Assembly (NCBI GenBank): GCA_963744225.1
Contig: CAVUSV010000004.1
Coordinates: 868,001 to 932,000, forward strand
DNA length: 64,000 nt
Direction: 5' to 3'
DNA from: Bog-473 sp963744225
Lineage (GTDB): Bacteria > Actinomycetota > Acidimicrobiia > Acidimicrobiales > RAAP-2
A program made the translations under genes and the position numbers. Under the pieces are notes generated by a model. It saw only the letters and a list, made by a program, of their open reading frames with translations, was not told the DNA's origin and ran no database searches. Below are positions 1-8,382 of the stretch, one piece after another. Positions within the stretch are counted from its first letter, which is position 1. Each line of letters opens with the position of its first letter.

Positions 1-852
1 GCCGCCGTCGGCGCCCACCAGGTAGTAGCCGCCGGTGCGGCACGTCGCCACGGCGACGATCGGCGCGTCGAGCTGGAGTCCGGAGGCGTCGCCCCGGTTC
101 TGGAAGTCTCCGTACCCGAACAGCCTCCCGAAGGACGTCACCACCGCATACCCGCCGTCACCGGTGCTCGGCGCGATCGCGGCCACCTGGCAGTTCGTGG
201 CGGCGGAACTGCAGGGGGGCGTGGGCGGGGCAGGTGTCCAGCAGGGCTCGTTCTGTTCGGCCGTCGCATTGTCCACCGCCACCGCCGTGGTGCAGGTCGG
301 ATCCACCTGCCAGGGCGGCACACAGGCGACCACGCGACAGACGATGCGGCCCATACAGCCGACGTCCTGGTTGCACTGGCCGTAACGGAACTGCAGGCAG
401 CCGGTCAGGTAGGAATCGCACCCCCGCGAGCCACAGCCGCAGCCGGTGTGATCGCACCCGGGCTCGCAGAACGGGAAGCCGCCACTGCAGCCGCCACCGC
501 AGGCACAGGTGGAGTTGCAGTCCATGTAGTAGCGCGGGCCGCCGCAGTAGGAAGAGTTGTCGGCCACCCACCAGCCGCCCATCACGGTGTTCTCGGGGCA
601 GTAGTTGTACCCGCTCACCGCGCAGCAGAACTCGGAGAAGCCCGAACAGCAGGTGCTCCCGCAGCCGCAGTTGGCGTTGCCGCACGCACAGATCGCTCCG
701 TAGGCGGTGCCGGACTTGAGGGCCAGGTCCAGTCCGGAGCCAATGGCAACCGCGCTGCCGACGAACGCGGACCGGTTGATGAGGCTTCGCCGCGAAAGGC
801 GTCCCTCCAGAGCCCGCGCGCTGCGCGTGACGAGCACGCTCGAGAGGCTCAC
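1..852 (-). CDS. Methylamine dehydrogenase light chain-like Cys-rich protein with C-terminal propeller repeat (partial)
   Basis: The GTG start overlaps the stop of the MauE-like gene (GTGA), and the frame stays open off the left edge, giving 284 codons. Residues 1-45 are a basic leader with an RR pair (RLSRRSLINRSAFVGSAVAI), weakly Tat-like. Residues ~52-190 carry about 25 cysteines and end in CRVVACVPPWQVDPTC, resembling actinobacterial relatives of the methylamine dehydrogenase small subunit; GGWWVADNSS resembles the region of the first TTQ tryptophan. From ~residue 232 the sequence changes to a GYAVVTSFGRLFGYGD / APIVAVATCRTGGYYLVGADGG pattern, the secreted propeller-type repeat known from Acidimicrobiia. 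It is probably exported and disulfide-rich; the following MauE/MauD-like genes fit a maturation role. Enzymatic activity is unproven. Confidence 0.8.
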   Translation of the reverse strand, partial: MSLSSVLVTRSARALEGRLSRRSLINRSAFVGSAVAIGSGLDLALKSGTAYGAICACGNANCGCGSTCCSGFSEFCCAVSGYNYCPENTVMGGWWVADNSSYCGGPRYYMDCNSTCACGGGCSGGFPFCEPGCDHTGCGCGSRGCDSYLTGCLQFRYGQCNQDVGCMGRIVCRVVACVPPWQVDPTCTTAVAVDNATAEQNEPCWTPAPPTPPCSSAATNCQVAAIAPSTGDGGYAVVTSFGRLFGYGDFQNRGDASGLQLDAPIVAVATCRTGGYYLVGADGG

Positions 853-1433
853 GATGCGGTCCCCACGGCGCTGCCGCGGGGCTGCACCAACCGGCGGGCC
901 CCCGCCAGCACCGCCAAGGGCGAGAGAGCGAGGAAGGTCAGCCAGAGGCCGACTCCGCTCGCGAACACGAGCGGGAGGCCGTCCCAGGGCTGGTGTGCGA
1001 GCTGTGTCACCAGGGAACCGTGGTGGGGCGCGGCGACGGCGAAGGTCGCCGCGGCCGCGGCCAGAGCGAGGTTGAGGAGGAGGTGCACCACGGTGGGCGG
1101 CGTGTCCGGCCGCCCGAAGCAGCCGCACGTGGACAGTGGTCCTCCTCGCCGGTGGGCGTAGGCCACGACGCCGGCGAAGGCGAGATAGGAGAGGGCGACC
1201 AGCGCAGCGGTCGCGGGGCGCGGCAGCGCCAGCGCGACCACGCCGAGCGCGGTCTCGGCGAGTGCGGCCGCACGGAGAACCGAACGCACCAGGCTCTGCG
1301 CCGGCGGACGGGCGCGGCTCCCCGGGAGCAGCGGGGCCAGGGCGCGGGCGGTGTCGTCGGGCCGGATGGCCTTGCCCAGGCCGGCCGCAACGAGAAGCCC
1401 GGCGGCAATCAGGTACAGGCCGATCAATTCCAT
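849..1433 (-). CDS. mauE: MauE-like DoxX-family membrane protein
   Basis: 194 residues with about four hydrophobic segments, starting MELIGLYLIAAGLLVAAGLGK. The motif LSTCGCFGRPDTP between helices is typical of MauE proteins, which are thought to help form disulfides in the methylamine dehydrogenase small subunit. An open frame extends further upstream, but the ATG at 1433 is chosen because the upstream part reads as an out-of-frame shadow of the preceding gene. It overlaps that gene by 10 bases and the light-chain-like gene by 4, so the four genes form one transcript. Family assignment is good; the precise substrate is inferred from context. Confidence 0.8.
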   Translation of the reverse strand: MELIGLYLIAAGLLVAAGLGKAIRPDDTARALAPLLPGSRARPPAQSLVRSVLRAAALAETALGVVALALPRPATAALVALSYLAFAGVVAYAHRRGGPLSTCGCFGRPDTPPTVVHLLLNLALAAAAATFAVAAPHHGSLVTQLAHQPWDGLPLVFASGVGLWLTFLALSPLAVLAGARRLVQPRGSAVGTAS

Positions 1434-1911
1434 TGGGGCCTTGCGGCAGGGACGTCGTGCACCGCGTGACTCAGCGCGAACGAGGTGAGCAGCGCGTTGA
1501 CGCGGGGCACGAGGAGCTCCCGGAGACGATGGCTCCCGAGGACGGCGTAGAAGGAGAACGGGCGCCCCGCCTCGGTGAAGAACCATTGCGTCCCGGACTG
1601 TCCGGGGATGCCCCGTCGAAGCACCATCGGGGAGAAGTGGCGCGGTGCGAACGCAGTGGGGCGCCCCGGCTGGGCGAACAGCGCCTTGCCGACGCTCTCC
1701 GGTCCGTATTCGAAGAGCGTCGCGAAGACGTCGTTCGGTCCCATGAGCGTCACGGCCCCGCTGCCGAAGTCGCCGGTGCCGTCGGGGATCGGGAAGGTGG
1801 CGAACTGGGCGACCGGGTAGCTCGCCCCGACCGGTGCGGGGCGCACGAAGATCCGGCCCTCAAAGCCGGGGGGAGGCGCACGGTGATGCCGTGCGCGCCG
1901 ATGGTGGCCAC
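1424..1911 (-). CDS. Small conserved protein of the Mau-like cluster, apparently frameshifted
   Basis: A GTG at 1911-1909 shares one base with the stop of the MauD-like gene (TAGTG). From it the frame reads VATIGAHGITVRLPP, then must shift at a run of six G (plus strand, 1868-1873) to continue as GFEGRIFVRPAPVGASYPVAQFATFPIP and on to the stop at 1424. Joined, this gives a product of about 162 residues with no obvious membrane segment or catalytic motif. Similar small proteins sit beside MauE/MauD-like genes in other actinobacteria (from memory, not checked). A seven-G run would restore the frame, so this is either an assembly indel or a recent mutation. Function unknown. Confidence 0.6.
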
Positions 1912-2708
1912 TACTCGGACGCCGGCCCGAACGGGAAGACGTCGTCGAGGGTGCGCGGGTACAGGCTCGGGTCACCCGGGAGGACCCCGGCCGCCAGGAG
2001 CACCTCGTCGGCCGCCGCCTCACGCGCCGGGCCGCCCAGCCCGGTCTCGACGCGCCGGGGCTGCCGCACGGCGGCGCCGCGGTCGTGCTCGGCCCGCCGG
2101 ACGAGCTCTGCCAGCTGCCCGACGTGGCTGGCCACTCCCTGGCCGACCTTGCGGCCCGTCACGCCGTCGACGAGGACGAAGAAGGGTGATCCCGGCACCC
2201 GGTAGTCGATCCAGGCGTCCGTCGACATGACCACGGGGACCCGCCCCGTCGTCCGCGCCAGAACCTCGACGGGCGCCTCGCGGTCCGAGCCCTTCGTGAC
2301 GATCACGACACGGGTGCGGTCCGGCAGTTCGAGGAGTCCGGGCGCCTGCAGGGCGTGCCAGAACGTGGCGCAGGTCGCACAGCCCGAGGTGAGGAATCCC
2401 AGCAGGGTGAGCCGATCACTGTTGTCCACTGCCACCGCCAGTGCGTCCCCGGTCGGGGTCAGGCCGGCCACTGCCGGTGCCGGGCCGAGCTCGGGGCTCC
2501 CCTCGGGGGGTGCAACGGCGGACGCAACGGCCACGGGAGAGCCCGTCGGGGCCGCAGGATCTCCGACCCCCACGCCGAGCTCGTGCAGCGATCGCAGGAT
2601 GTCGGCGTGGCTGCGCAGGAGACCCGCGACCAGAATGCCCAGCACCAGCACGACGAACGTCGAGACAACAACCAGAGCGATCACGCCGCCTCCCTTTCCC
2701 GAAGCCAT
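1911..2708 (-). CDS. mauD: MauD-like membrane-anchored thioredoxin-fold protein
   Basis: 265 residues. One N-terminal transmembrane helix (GGGVIALVVVSTFVVLVLGI, residues ~7-26) is followed by a Pro/Ala-rich linker and a thioredoxin-like domain with the redox motif GCATC near residue 122. VPGSPFFVLVDGVTG matches the cis-Pro region that ends the thioredoxin active site. MauD proteins are membrane-tethered disulfide oxidoreductases or isomerases needed to mature the methylamine dehydrogenase small subunit, which fits the Cys-rich protein at the end of this operon. The ATG at 2708 is chosen because it directly precedes the signal anchor. It is the first gene of the minus-strand operon and is divergent from the amidohydrolase across 73 bases. 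Confidence 0.8.
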   Translation of the reverse strand: MASGKGGGVIALVVVSTFVVLVLGILVAGLLRSHADILRSLHELGVGVGDPAAPTGSPVAVASAVAPPEGSPELGPAPAVAGLTPTGDALAVAVDNSDRLTLLGFLTSGCATCATFWHALQAPGLLELPDRTRVVIVTKGSDREAPVEVLARTTGRVPVVMSTDAWIDYRVPGSPFFVLVDGVTGRKVGQGVASHVGQLAELVRRAEHDRGAAVRQPRRVETGLGGPAREAAADEVLLAAGVLPGDPSLYPRTLDDVFPFGPASE

Positions 2709-2781
2709 TATCCACGCCTGGCAACGCACCGCGTGGCATCGCCGCGGGCACGGGGGGCGAAGCTCGGGCATACTCCGGACC

Positions 2782-3972
2782 GTGGCCGTCGACGATCTGT
2801 TCCTTCCCGAGCCCGAGCCTCGCGCGGTGCGCTACACCGTGATCTCCGTCGACGACCACGTCGTCGAACCCGCCGACACGTTCGAGGGGCGGCTGCCCGG
2901 CACGCTGGCGGACCGCGCTCCGCGTATCGTCGAGACCGCGCAGGGCCACCAGGTGTGGGAGTTCGAGGGGGAGCGCTTCACCCAGGTGGGGATGAACGCG
3001 GTGGCGGGCCGCCGCCCCGAGTCTTACAGCCTGGAGCCGTTCCGCTTCGACCAGATGCGACGCGGCTGTTACGACGTCGACGCCCGGGTGCGCGACATGG
3101 ACATCAACGGGGTGTGGGCCTCGGTCAATTTCCCGTCACAGATCACCGGTTTCTGCGGCCGCGTCTTCTTCGCGTGTGGCGACCCCGACCTCGGGCTGGC
3201 CTGCATCAGGGCCTGGAACGACTGGCTCTTCGATGAGTGGTACACGCGTCATCCCGATCGCATCGTCCCGCTCGGGATTACTTACCTGGCCGACCCGGAG
3301 CTGGCCGTGCGGGAGATCGAGCGCAATGCCGCCCGTGGCTTCACCTCGGTCACCCTGCCCGAGCGTCCCCACGAAATCGGGTTGCCGTCGCTGTGGGACA
3401 GGACGCACTGGGACCCGATCATCGCCGCCATCGTCGAGACCGACACGGTGGTGTCGCTGCACGTCGGCAGCTCCGGCCTCACCCCCGCGCCACCCGGAGC
3501 AGGCATGGATTCGCTGCAACTCGGAGCCACCCTCTTCGGGCAATTGTCGCTCACGGCCTGTGTGGAATGGCTGTGGTCGGGCTACGGCGTGCGGCACCCC
3601 ACGCTCAAGATCGCCATGAGCGAGGGCGGCATCGGATGGGTGGCGATGCTGATCGACCGCCTCGACAACATGGTGGAGCGGTCCGGTTACGGCAGGGGTT
3701 GGGAGATGCGGCCCTCCGAGGTGCTGCGCCGGAACTTCTGGTTCTGCACGCTCGACGACCCCTCCACCATCGACACCCGCCACCACATCGGGGTGGAGAA
3801 CATCATGGTCGAGGTGGACTACCCCCACGGCGACGGGACCTGGCCCGACACCCAGCGCGTCATCGCGGAGTGCTGGGGGCACCTCCCGGACGACGAGCTG
3901 CGGGCGATGTGCTGCGAAAACGCCTCCGCCCTCTACCGCCACCCGCTTCCGCATTCGGTCCTGCCCCGCTGA
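2782..3972 (+). CDS. Amidohydrolase family metal-dependent hydrolase
   Basis: 396 residues from a GTG start (VAVDDLFLPEPEPRAV). The pattern is that of amidohydro_2 TIM-barrel enzymes: SVDDHVVEP at the N-terminus in place of the usual HxH, VSLHVGSSG in the middle, and DYPHGDGTWPDT near the C-terminus, where the catalytic Asp usually sits. Such proteins are abundant in mycobacteria and Acidimicrobiia and are often decarboxylase-like or of unknown substrate. The frame is open far upstream, but the earlier part is a shadow of the divergent mauD-like gene. The class II aldolase follows 10 bases downstream, so the two are probably cotranscribed in a small catabolic unit. Confidence 0.85.
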   Translation: MAVDDLFLPEPEPRAVRYTVISVDDHVVEPADTFEGRLPGTLADRAPRIVETAQGHQVWEFEGERFTQVGMNAVAGRRPESYSLEPFRFDQMRRGCYDVDARVRDMDINGVWASVNFPSQITGFCGRVFFACGDPDLGLACIRAWNDWLFDEWYTRHPDRIVPLGITYLADPELAVREIERNAARGFTSVTLPERPHEIGLPSLWDRTHWDPIIAAIVETDTVVSLHVGSSGLTPAPPGAGMDSLQLGATLFGQLSLTACVEWLWSGYGVRHPTLKIAMSEGGIGWVAMLIDRLDNMVERSGYGRGWEMRPSEVLRRNFWFCTLDDPSTIDTRHHIGVENIMVEVDYPHGDGTWPDTQRVIAECWGHLPDDELRAMCCENASALYRHPLPHSVLPR

Positions 3973-3982
3973 GAGGAGCGCC

Positions 3983-4714
3983 ATGTTCACGCCGACCGCC
4001 GAAAAGCTGATGCCAGACCTGACGCCACGCGAGGAGCTGGTCATCCTCGCCCGCGCCCTGTGGCGGGAGGGGTACAACGACCACCTGGCGGGCCACATCA
4101 CGGTCAACCTCGGCGACGGGACGCTGCTGTGCAATCCATGGCTGCTCACCTGGGCCGAGCTGCGGCCGTCGCACGTGCTGCGTCTCGACCTCGACGGCCG
4201 CGTCCTCGAGGGAGACTGGCCGGTCCCGCTCGGGATCCCGCTCCACCTCGAGCTGCACAAGCTGCGTTCCGACGTCGGGTGGGCGCTGCACAACCACCCG
4301 CTCTTCGGCACGGTGTGGGCGGACCTGGCCGAGCTGCCGCCGATCCTCGACCAGAGCTCGGCCCTCGGCGGGGGAACCCTCGCCCTCGTTGACGAGTACG
4401 AAGGGCCGGTCAACGACCCCGCGAGCGCACGCCGTGCCGTGGAGCAGATGGGCGAGTCGTCCATGGCGCTGCTGGCCGGGCACGGCGTGTTCGTCCTGGG
4501 GGGTTCGGCCCGGGCGGTCCATCAGCGGGCGGTGGCACTCGAACAGCGCTGCCAGCACGCCTGGTACGCCCGCGCCGCGGGTGGTTTGGGCGTGTCACGG
4601 GTCCCGCGGGCCTTTCTCGACTCCATGGCCACGACTGACGGCGAGGGCTTCCTCGGCTTCTGGGAAGCCGCGGTCCGCTCCGAGCTCGCGGCCGATCCCG
4701 ACCTCCTCGACTGA
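3983..4714 (+). CDS. Class II aldolase/adducin-family protein
   Basis: 243 residues. The fold signature is seen in REGYNDHLAGHITV near residue 35, LHNHPLFGTVW near residue 105 (metal-binding His pair, usually HTHP) and LLAGHGVFVLG near residue 163 (third metal His). The family includes fuculose- and rhamnulose-phosphate aldolases and ribulose-phosphate epimerases; this member more resembles the uncharacterised decarboxylase or dehydratase-like branch. A GAGAGGAG Shine-Dalgarno lies just before the ATG. It lies 10 bases after the amidohydrolase and converges on the ligase gene, with 11 bases between the stops. The substrate cannot be read from the sequence. Confidence 0.85.
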   Translation: MFTPTAEKLMPDLTPREELVILARALWREGYNDHLAGHITVNLGDGTLLCNPWLLTWAELRPSHVLRLDLDGRVLEGDWPVPLGIPLHLELHKLRSDVGWALHNHPLFGTVWADLAELPPILDQSSALGGGTLALVDEYEGPVNDPASARRAVEQMGESSMALLAGHGVFVLGGSARAVHQRAVALEQRCQHAWYARAAGGLGVSRVPRAFLDSMATTDGEGFLGFWEAAVRSELAADPDLLD

Positions 4715-4725
4715 TCCTCAGGTCC

Positions 4726-5784
4726 TCAGGCGGGGCCGAAGACCTTGGCCAGCTCGTAGGGGACGGGCGTATCGAGCTGCTCGTACGTGCACGACGCCAC
4801 GTCGCGGTCGGGGCGCCAGCGTACGAAAGAAGTCGCATGGCGGAAGCGATCCTCCTGGAGGTGGTCGTAGGACACCTCGCACACCGCCTCGGGCCGCAGG
4901 GGCTCCCACGTCATGTCCTTGCCGGCGTTCCAGCGGTTCATCCCGCCCGGCGCGCGTCCCACCGCCTCGGCCCACCCCGCCCACGGGTGACCCGTCGCGG
5001 CCTCGGCGCGGTACGGCTCGAGCTCGCTCACTAGCTCGCGCCGCCGTGCCACGCTGAAGCCCGAGGCGACGCCGACGTGGTGCAACGTTCCCGAGGAGTC
5101 GTACAGGCCGAGCAACAGCGACCCCACGCCCTCGCCGTCCTTGTGGGTCCGGAAACCCGCCACGACGCAATCAGCGGTGCGCTGGTGCTTGACCTTGAGC
5201 ATCACCCGCTTGTCCGGCAGGTAGTGCAGGTCCGACGCCTTGGCGACGACGCCATCGAGCCCGGCACCCTCGAAGCGGGCGAACCAGTCGGCGGCGACGT
5301 CGGGGTCGTCGGTCACGGGCGTCAGGTGGACTGGTGGGCGCACCTTCTTCAACGCTTTCTCCAGCGCGGTGCGCCGCGCTGCGTACGGCGTGTCCATGTA
5401 GGAGCGGTCGTCGAGGGCCAGGAGGTCGAAGGCGACGAACGACGCCGGTGTCGACTCCGCCAGCTGGCGGATGCGCTTCTCGGCGGGGTGGATGCGCTGG
5501 GAGAGGGCGTCGAAGTCCAGCCCGCGCGGTCCGGCGATGACGATTTCGCCGTCGAGCACGCAGCGAGCCGGGAGCTCGCGCCGCAGCGCCTCGACGAGCT
5601 CGGGAAAGTAGCGGGTCAGGGGCTTCTCGTTGCGGCTGCCGAGGGTCACGTCGTCGCCGTCACGGAAGACGATGCAGCGGAAGCCGTCCCACTTGGGTTC
5701 GTAGAACAGCCCCGGGTCGCGCGGCAACTCGCGGGTCAGCTTGGCCAGCATGGGGGACACGGGCGACGTGACCGGCAGCGTCAC
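4726..5784 (-). CDS. ligC: ATP-dependent DNA ligase (LigC type)
   Basis: 352 residues. The nucleotidyltransferase motif EPKWDGFR places the adenylated lysine at K31. DGEIVI and SFVAFDLLAL are motifs III-IIIa, DGVVAK motif IV and MLKVKHQRTADCVV motif V, followed by an OB-fold C-terminal domain ending PVPYELAKVFGPA. Length and motifs match mycobacterial LigC ligases, single-polypeptide ATP ligases associated with end joining and repair. It overlaps the stop of the preceding PHP gene by four bases and is the last gene of a three-gene minus-strand operon with a LigD-type polymerase. Confidence 0.92.
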   Translation of the reverse strand: MTLPVTSPVSPMLAKLTRELPRDPGLFYEPKWDGFRCIVFRDGDDVTLGSRNEKPLTRYFPELVEALRRELPARCVLDGEIVIAGPRGLDFDALSQRIHPAEKRIRQLAESTPASFVAFDLLALDDRSYMDTPYAARRTALEKALKKVRPPVHLTPVTDDPDVAADWFARFEGAGLDGVVAKASDLHYLPDKRVMLKVKHQRTADCVVAGFRTHKDGEGVGSLLLGLYDSSGTLHHVGVASGFSVARRRELVSELEPYRAEAATGHPWAGWAEAVGRAPGGMNRWNAGKDMTWEPLRPEAVCEVSYDHLQEDRFRHATSFVRWRPDRDVASCTYEQLDTPVPYELAKVFGPA

Positions 5785-6807
5785 GCCGCCGCCTCGTGCG
5801 AGGATGCCCAGGCCAGGAGCCCGTCCACCGGCTGGCGGTTGACGACCCGTTCAAACGGGACACCGGCCGTGACGGCGTTGCGGCAGCCACGCGCGAGCCA
5901 ACCGAGCTGGCCGGGCGCGTGCGCGTCGGTATCAATGGCGAAGGAGCACCCGAGCCCGACCGCTTGGCGCAGCAGGTCCTCTGGGGGGTCCTGACGCTCG
6001 GGTCGGGAGTTGATCTCGACGGCGGTGGCGGTACCGGCACAGGCGGAGAACACCGCCTCGGCGTCGAAGGACGATTGGGGGCGCCCCCGGCCGGTGATCA
6101 AGCGCCCGGTGCAGTGGCCGAGGATGTCGGTGTGCGGGCTCTCAATGGCGGCCACCATGCGGTCGGTCATCTGATGAGCGTCCATCCGAAGCTTGGAGTG
6201 CACGCTGGCCACCACCACGTCGAGCTGAGCCAAGAGGTCGAGGTCCAAGTCGAGCGAGCCGTCCTCGAGGATGTCCACTTCCATGCCGGTGAGGATGCGG
6301 AACGGCGCCAGCTCCTCGTTGAGCTCGGCGAGCAGCACGAGCTGTTGGCGGAGCCGCTCCTCATTCAGGCCGTGGGCGACCGTCGAGACGCGCGCTGTGG
6401 TCCGTCAACACCAGGTAGTCGCGGCCGAGGTCCCGCGCCGTCTCCGCCATCTCACGGATGGGGCTGCCCCCGTCGGACCAGTCGGAGTGCGAGTGGCAGT
6501 CGCCGCGGAGCGACTCGAGCAATTCCGCCGCTGGCCCCTCGAGTTGGAGATCGTCGGGCGCGTCCTGCAGTTTGGCGAGGTAGGCGGGGACATCACCTCG
6601 GAGTGCCTCGGCGATGACCTGGGCGGTCGATTTGCCGACGCCTTCGATGCGTTGGAGCCGGCCTCCCTCGGCCAGCGCGGCCAGCTCCTCGGGCGGGATG
6701 GCTGCGATCGCCCGGGCCGCGTGACGAAAGGCCCGCACCTTGTAGGTGTCGGCGCCGCTGCGCTCCAGGCGAAAGGCGACTTGGTTGAGCGCGTCGAGCG
6801 GGTCCAT
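5781..6807 (-). CDS. Helix-hairpin-helix / PHP-domain protein (PolX C-terminal-like), frameshifted
   Basis: The reading is in two frames. The first part starts at ATG 6807 (MDPLDALNQVAFRLE) with a helix-hairpin-helix segment (LQRIEGVGKSTAQVI) and the first PHP motif DCHSHSDWSDGG, and runs to LVLTDHSARL. There one extra base (about 6384) throws it into a stop; the next frame continues TVAHGLNEERLRQQ and LTGMEVDILEDGSLD, HSKLRMD, DILGHCTGR and DTDAHAPGQL to the stop at 5781. Rejoined it gives about 341 residues, normal for stand-alone PHP proteins. PHP domains are metal-dependent phosphoesterases, and the HhH part suggests DNA binding. It is sandwiched between primase-polymerase and ligase genes. 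Confidence 0.8.
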
Positions 6808-6808
6808 C

Positions 6809-7819
6809 TCAGGTCTTCTTGGCTCGGCTGGGCGCGACCCGCGGTGGTTCGTCGGGCATCTTGGGGTACTGGGGCGGCCATGGCGCGTCACGGAGGCCGG
6901 CGGCCTTGTCCCGTTCCGCCAGTGCGAGCAGCGGGTCGAGGGACTGGGGCCGCGCACCGATGTCGCCCCACGGGTCACCCCGCCGGCGCACCAGGTCGGG
7001 GACGCTGCGAATGGTCAGCTCGTCGGCAACGACGGTCTCCACCTCTTCCCAGGAGAGGGGCGTCGACACCTGCCCGCCTGTCCGCGGCCGGGCGAACCAG
7101 GCGCCGAACACGGTCTTGTGGGGCGCGTTCTGGTTGAAGTCGACGAAGACACGACTGCCCCGTTCCTCCTTCCACCAGTTCGCCGTGATCTGCTCCGGAT
7201 GTCGCCGCTCGAGCTCGCGGGCGAGAGCCACCGCCGCCGTGCGGACCTCGATCGAATCCCAACGCGCCTGGAGGCGGACGTAGACGTGCAGCCCGCTGCT
7301 GCCTGTCGTCTTGGGGTAGCCCTCCATGCCGAGCTCGCGGAGGAGGTCGTGGCAGAGCAGCGCCGCCGCGCGCACCTCGTCGAAGCCGATCCCGGTCGTC
7401 GGGTCGAGGTCGATGCGGAGCTCGTCGGCATGGGCCGGGTCGGCGGCCAGGTACGGCCACAGGTGCAGGCCGAGGCAGCCGATGTTGACGGCCCAGAGGA
7501 CGTGCGCGAGGTCGGCGACGACAAGCGCATTGGAGGTCGTGCCGTTCGGGGTGGCCACGGTGGTGGATTGCAGCCAGTCCGGGGCGCCGGCCGGGATCCG
7601 CTTTTGGTAGAAGGATTTGCCCGCTGCGCCATCGGGAAAGCGCTGCAGCAGGGCGGGGCGACCGCCGGCGGTGTTGAGCAGGTGGTCGCCCACGGCGAGG
7701 TAGTACGAGACCAGGTCGTACTTGGTGGCACCGAGTCCCGGGAAGTACACCTTGTCCGGTCGGGTGATGCGAACCTCGCGCCCGTCGACCTCCACCGCGC
7801 GCTCGTCGTCCCCTGGCAC
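6809..7819 (-). CDS. LigD-type primase-polymerase (archaeo-eukaryotic primase superfamily)
   Basis: 336 residues. The catalytic metal pair is in RIDLDPTTG and the third motif in GSSGLHVYV (SxH); ADLAHVLWAVNIGCLGLH and the C-terminal WEEVE segment match the polymerase domain of LigD. In mycobacteria this domain fills gaps during non-homologous end joining, either as part of LigD or as a separate PolD protein. Here it is separate, and its stop is 2 bases from the start of the HhH-PHP gene, with the ligase next. The C-terminal tail is basic (SRAKKT). No Ku gene is present in the window, so partnership in end joining is inferred. Confidence 0.9.
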   Translation of the reverse strand: MPGDDERAVEVDGREVRITRPDKVYFPGLGATKYDLVSYYLAVGDHLLNTAGGRPALLQRFPDGAAGKSFYQKRIPAGAPDWLQSTTVATPNGTTSNALVVADLAHVLWAVNIGCLGLHLWPYLAADPAHADELRIDLDPTTGIGFDEVRAAALLCHDLLRELGMEGYPKTTGSSGLHVYVRLQARWDSIEVRTAAVALARELERRHPEQITANWWKEERGSRVFVDFNQNAPHKTVFGAWFARPRTGGQVSTPLSWEEVETVVADELTIRSVPDLVRRRGDPWGDIGARPQSLDPLLALAERDKAAGLRDAPWPPQYPKMPDEPPRVAPSRAKKT

Positions 7820-8335
7820 CGCCGCCGACTCTAGCGACGAGCGGCCCTCAGCCCGGTCCTCGGCCTCGGCCGAGGCTCAGGAGCCGCTCCGCCGGTGTGG
7901 GTCGGCGGACACACCGGGACCGAACCAGCGATCTCGACGCCCTGGCGGGGGGGGGACACGACGGCCGTCGCTGGTCCGCTCACGTCAGGCGGTGTCATCC
8001 GTCATTCACGCGCTGAGACCGGCTGGGCCGGTCGCCAGGACCCAAGGTGTCCAGAGCCACCGTGCAGCAAAGCGCGGTCAGACGGGCTGGAGGGCCGCGA
8101 GCCCGTGTGGCACGCGGGTGGTGAGTTGTCGAGGCGTGCCCGCACGGATCTCCCGGTCGTTTCGGGGACGTTTCTCGCTCGTGAACTCTGCCCGGACTCC
8201 TTGCCCTGTCGACTTTCCGACCGCACAATTGAAACTGCCCCCGGACGAGAGAACGTCGAGCTCGACTGGCCTGCCCGGTCAACCCTCGATGCGCCTCACT
8301 CCAGGCGAGCGCCTCAGCGGTCACTGAGGTTCCTT
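7820..8335. other. Gene-poor gap
   Basis: About 515 bases between the start of the primase-polymerase gene and the terminator-like hairpin beyond the PIG-L gene. Open frames exist on both strands but are Ser/Arg-rich with no start context or recognisable motif. A run of nine G occurs near 7947-7955. No convincing promoter hexamer pair or RNA gene was found; a short stretch near 7905-7945 resembles a tRNA T-arm but lacks the rest of a tRNA. Confidence 0.5.
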
Positions 8336-8369
8336 GACGGCCCGCCCGACCTCCCCCGGGCGGGTCGTC
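8336..8369 (-). terminator. Terminator-like hairpin after the PIG-L gene
   Basis: GACGGCCCGCCCG (8336-8348) pairs with CGGGCGGGTCGTC (8357-8369) at 12 of 13 positions around an 8-base loop. It sits 13 bases beyond the stop of the minus-strand PIG-L gene. No T tract follows, as is common for actinobacterial terminators. Confidence 0.5.
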
Positions 8370-8382
8370 TCGCGCCCGGCGT

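Noticed and set aside
2227..2781. Upstream extension of the amidohydrolase frame
   Set aside because: It is antisense to the mauD-like gene; the family N-terminus begins at GTG 2782.
7905..7955. Stretch on the minus strand resembling a tRNA T-arm (GGTTCGGTCCC) near a poly-G run
   Set aside because: No matching acceptor, D arm or anticodon stem could be folded around it.
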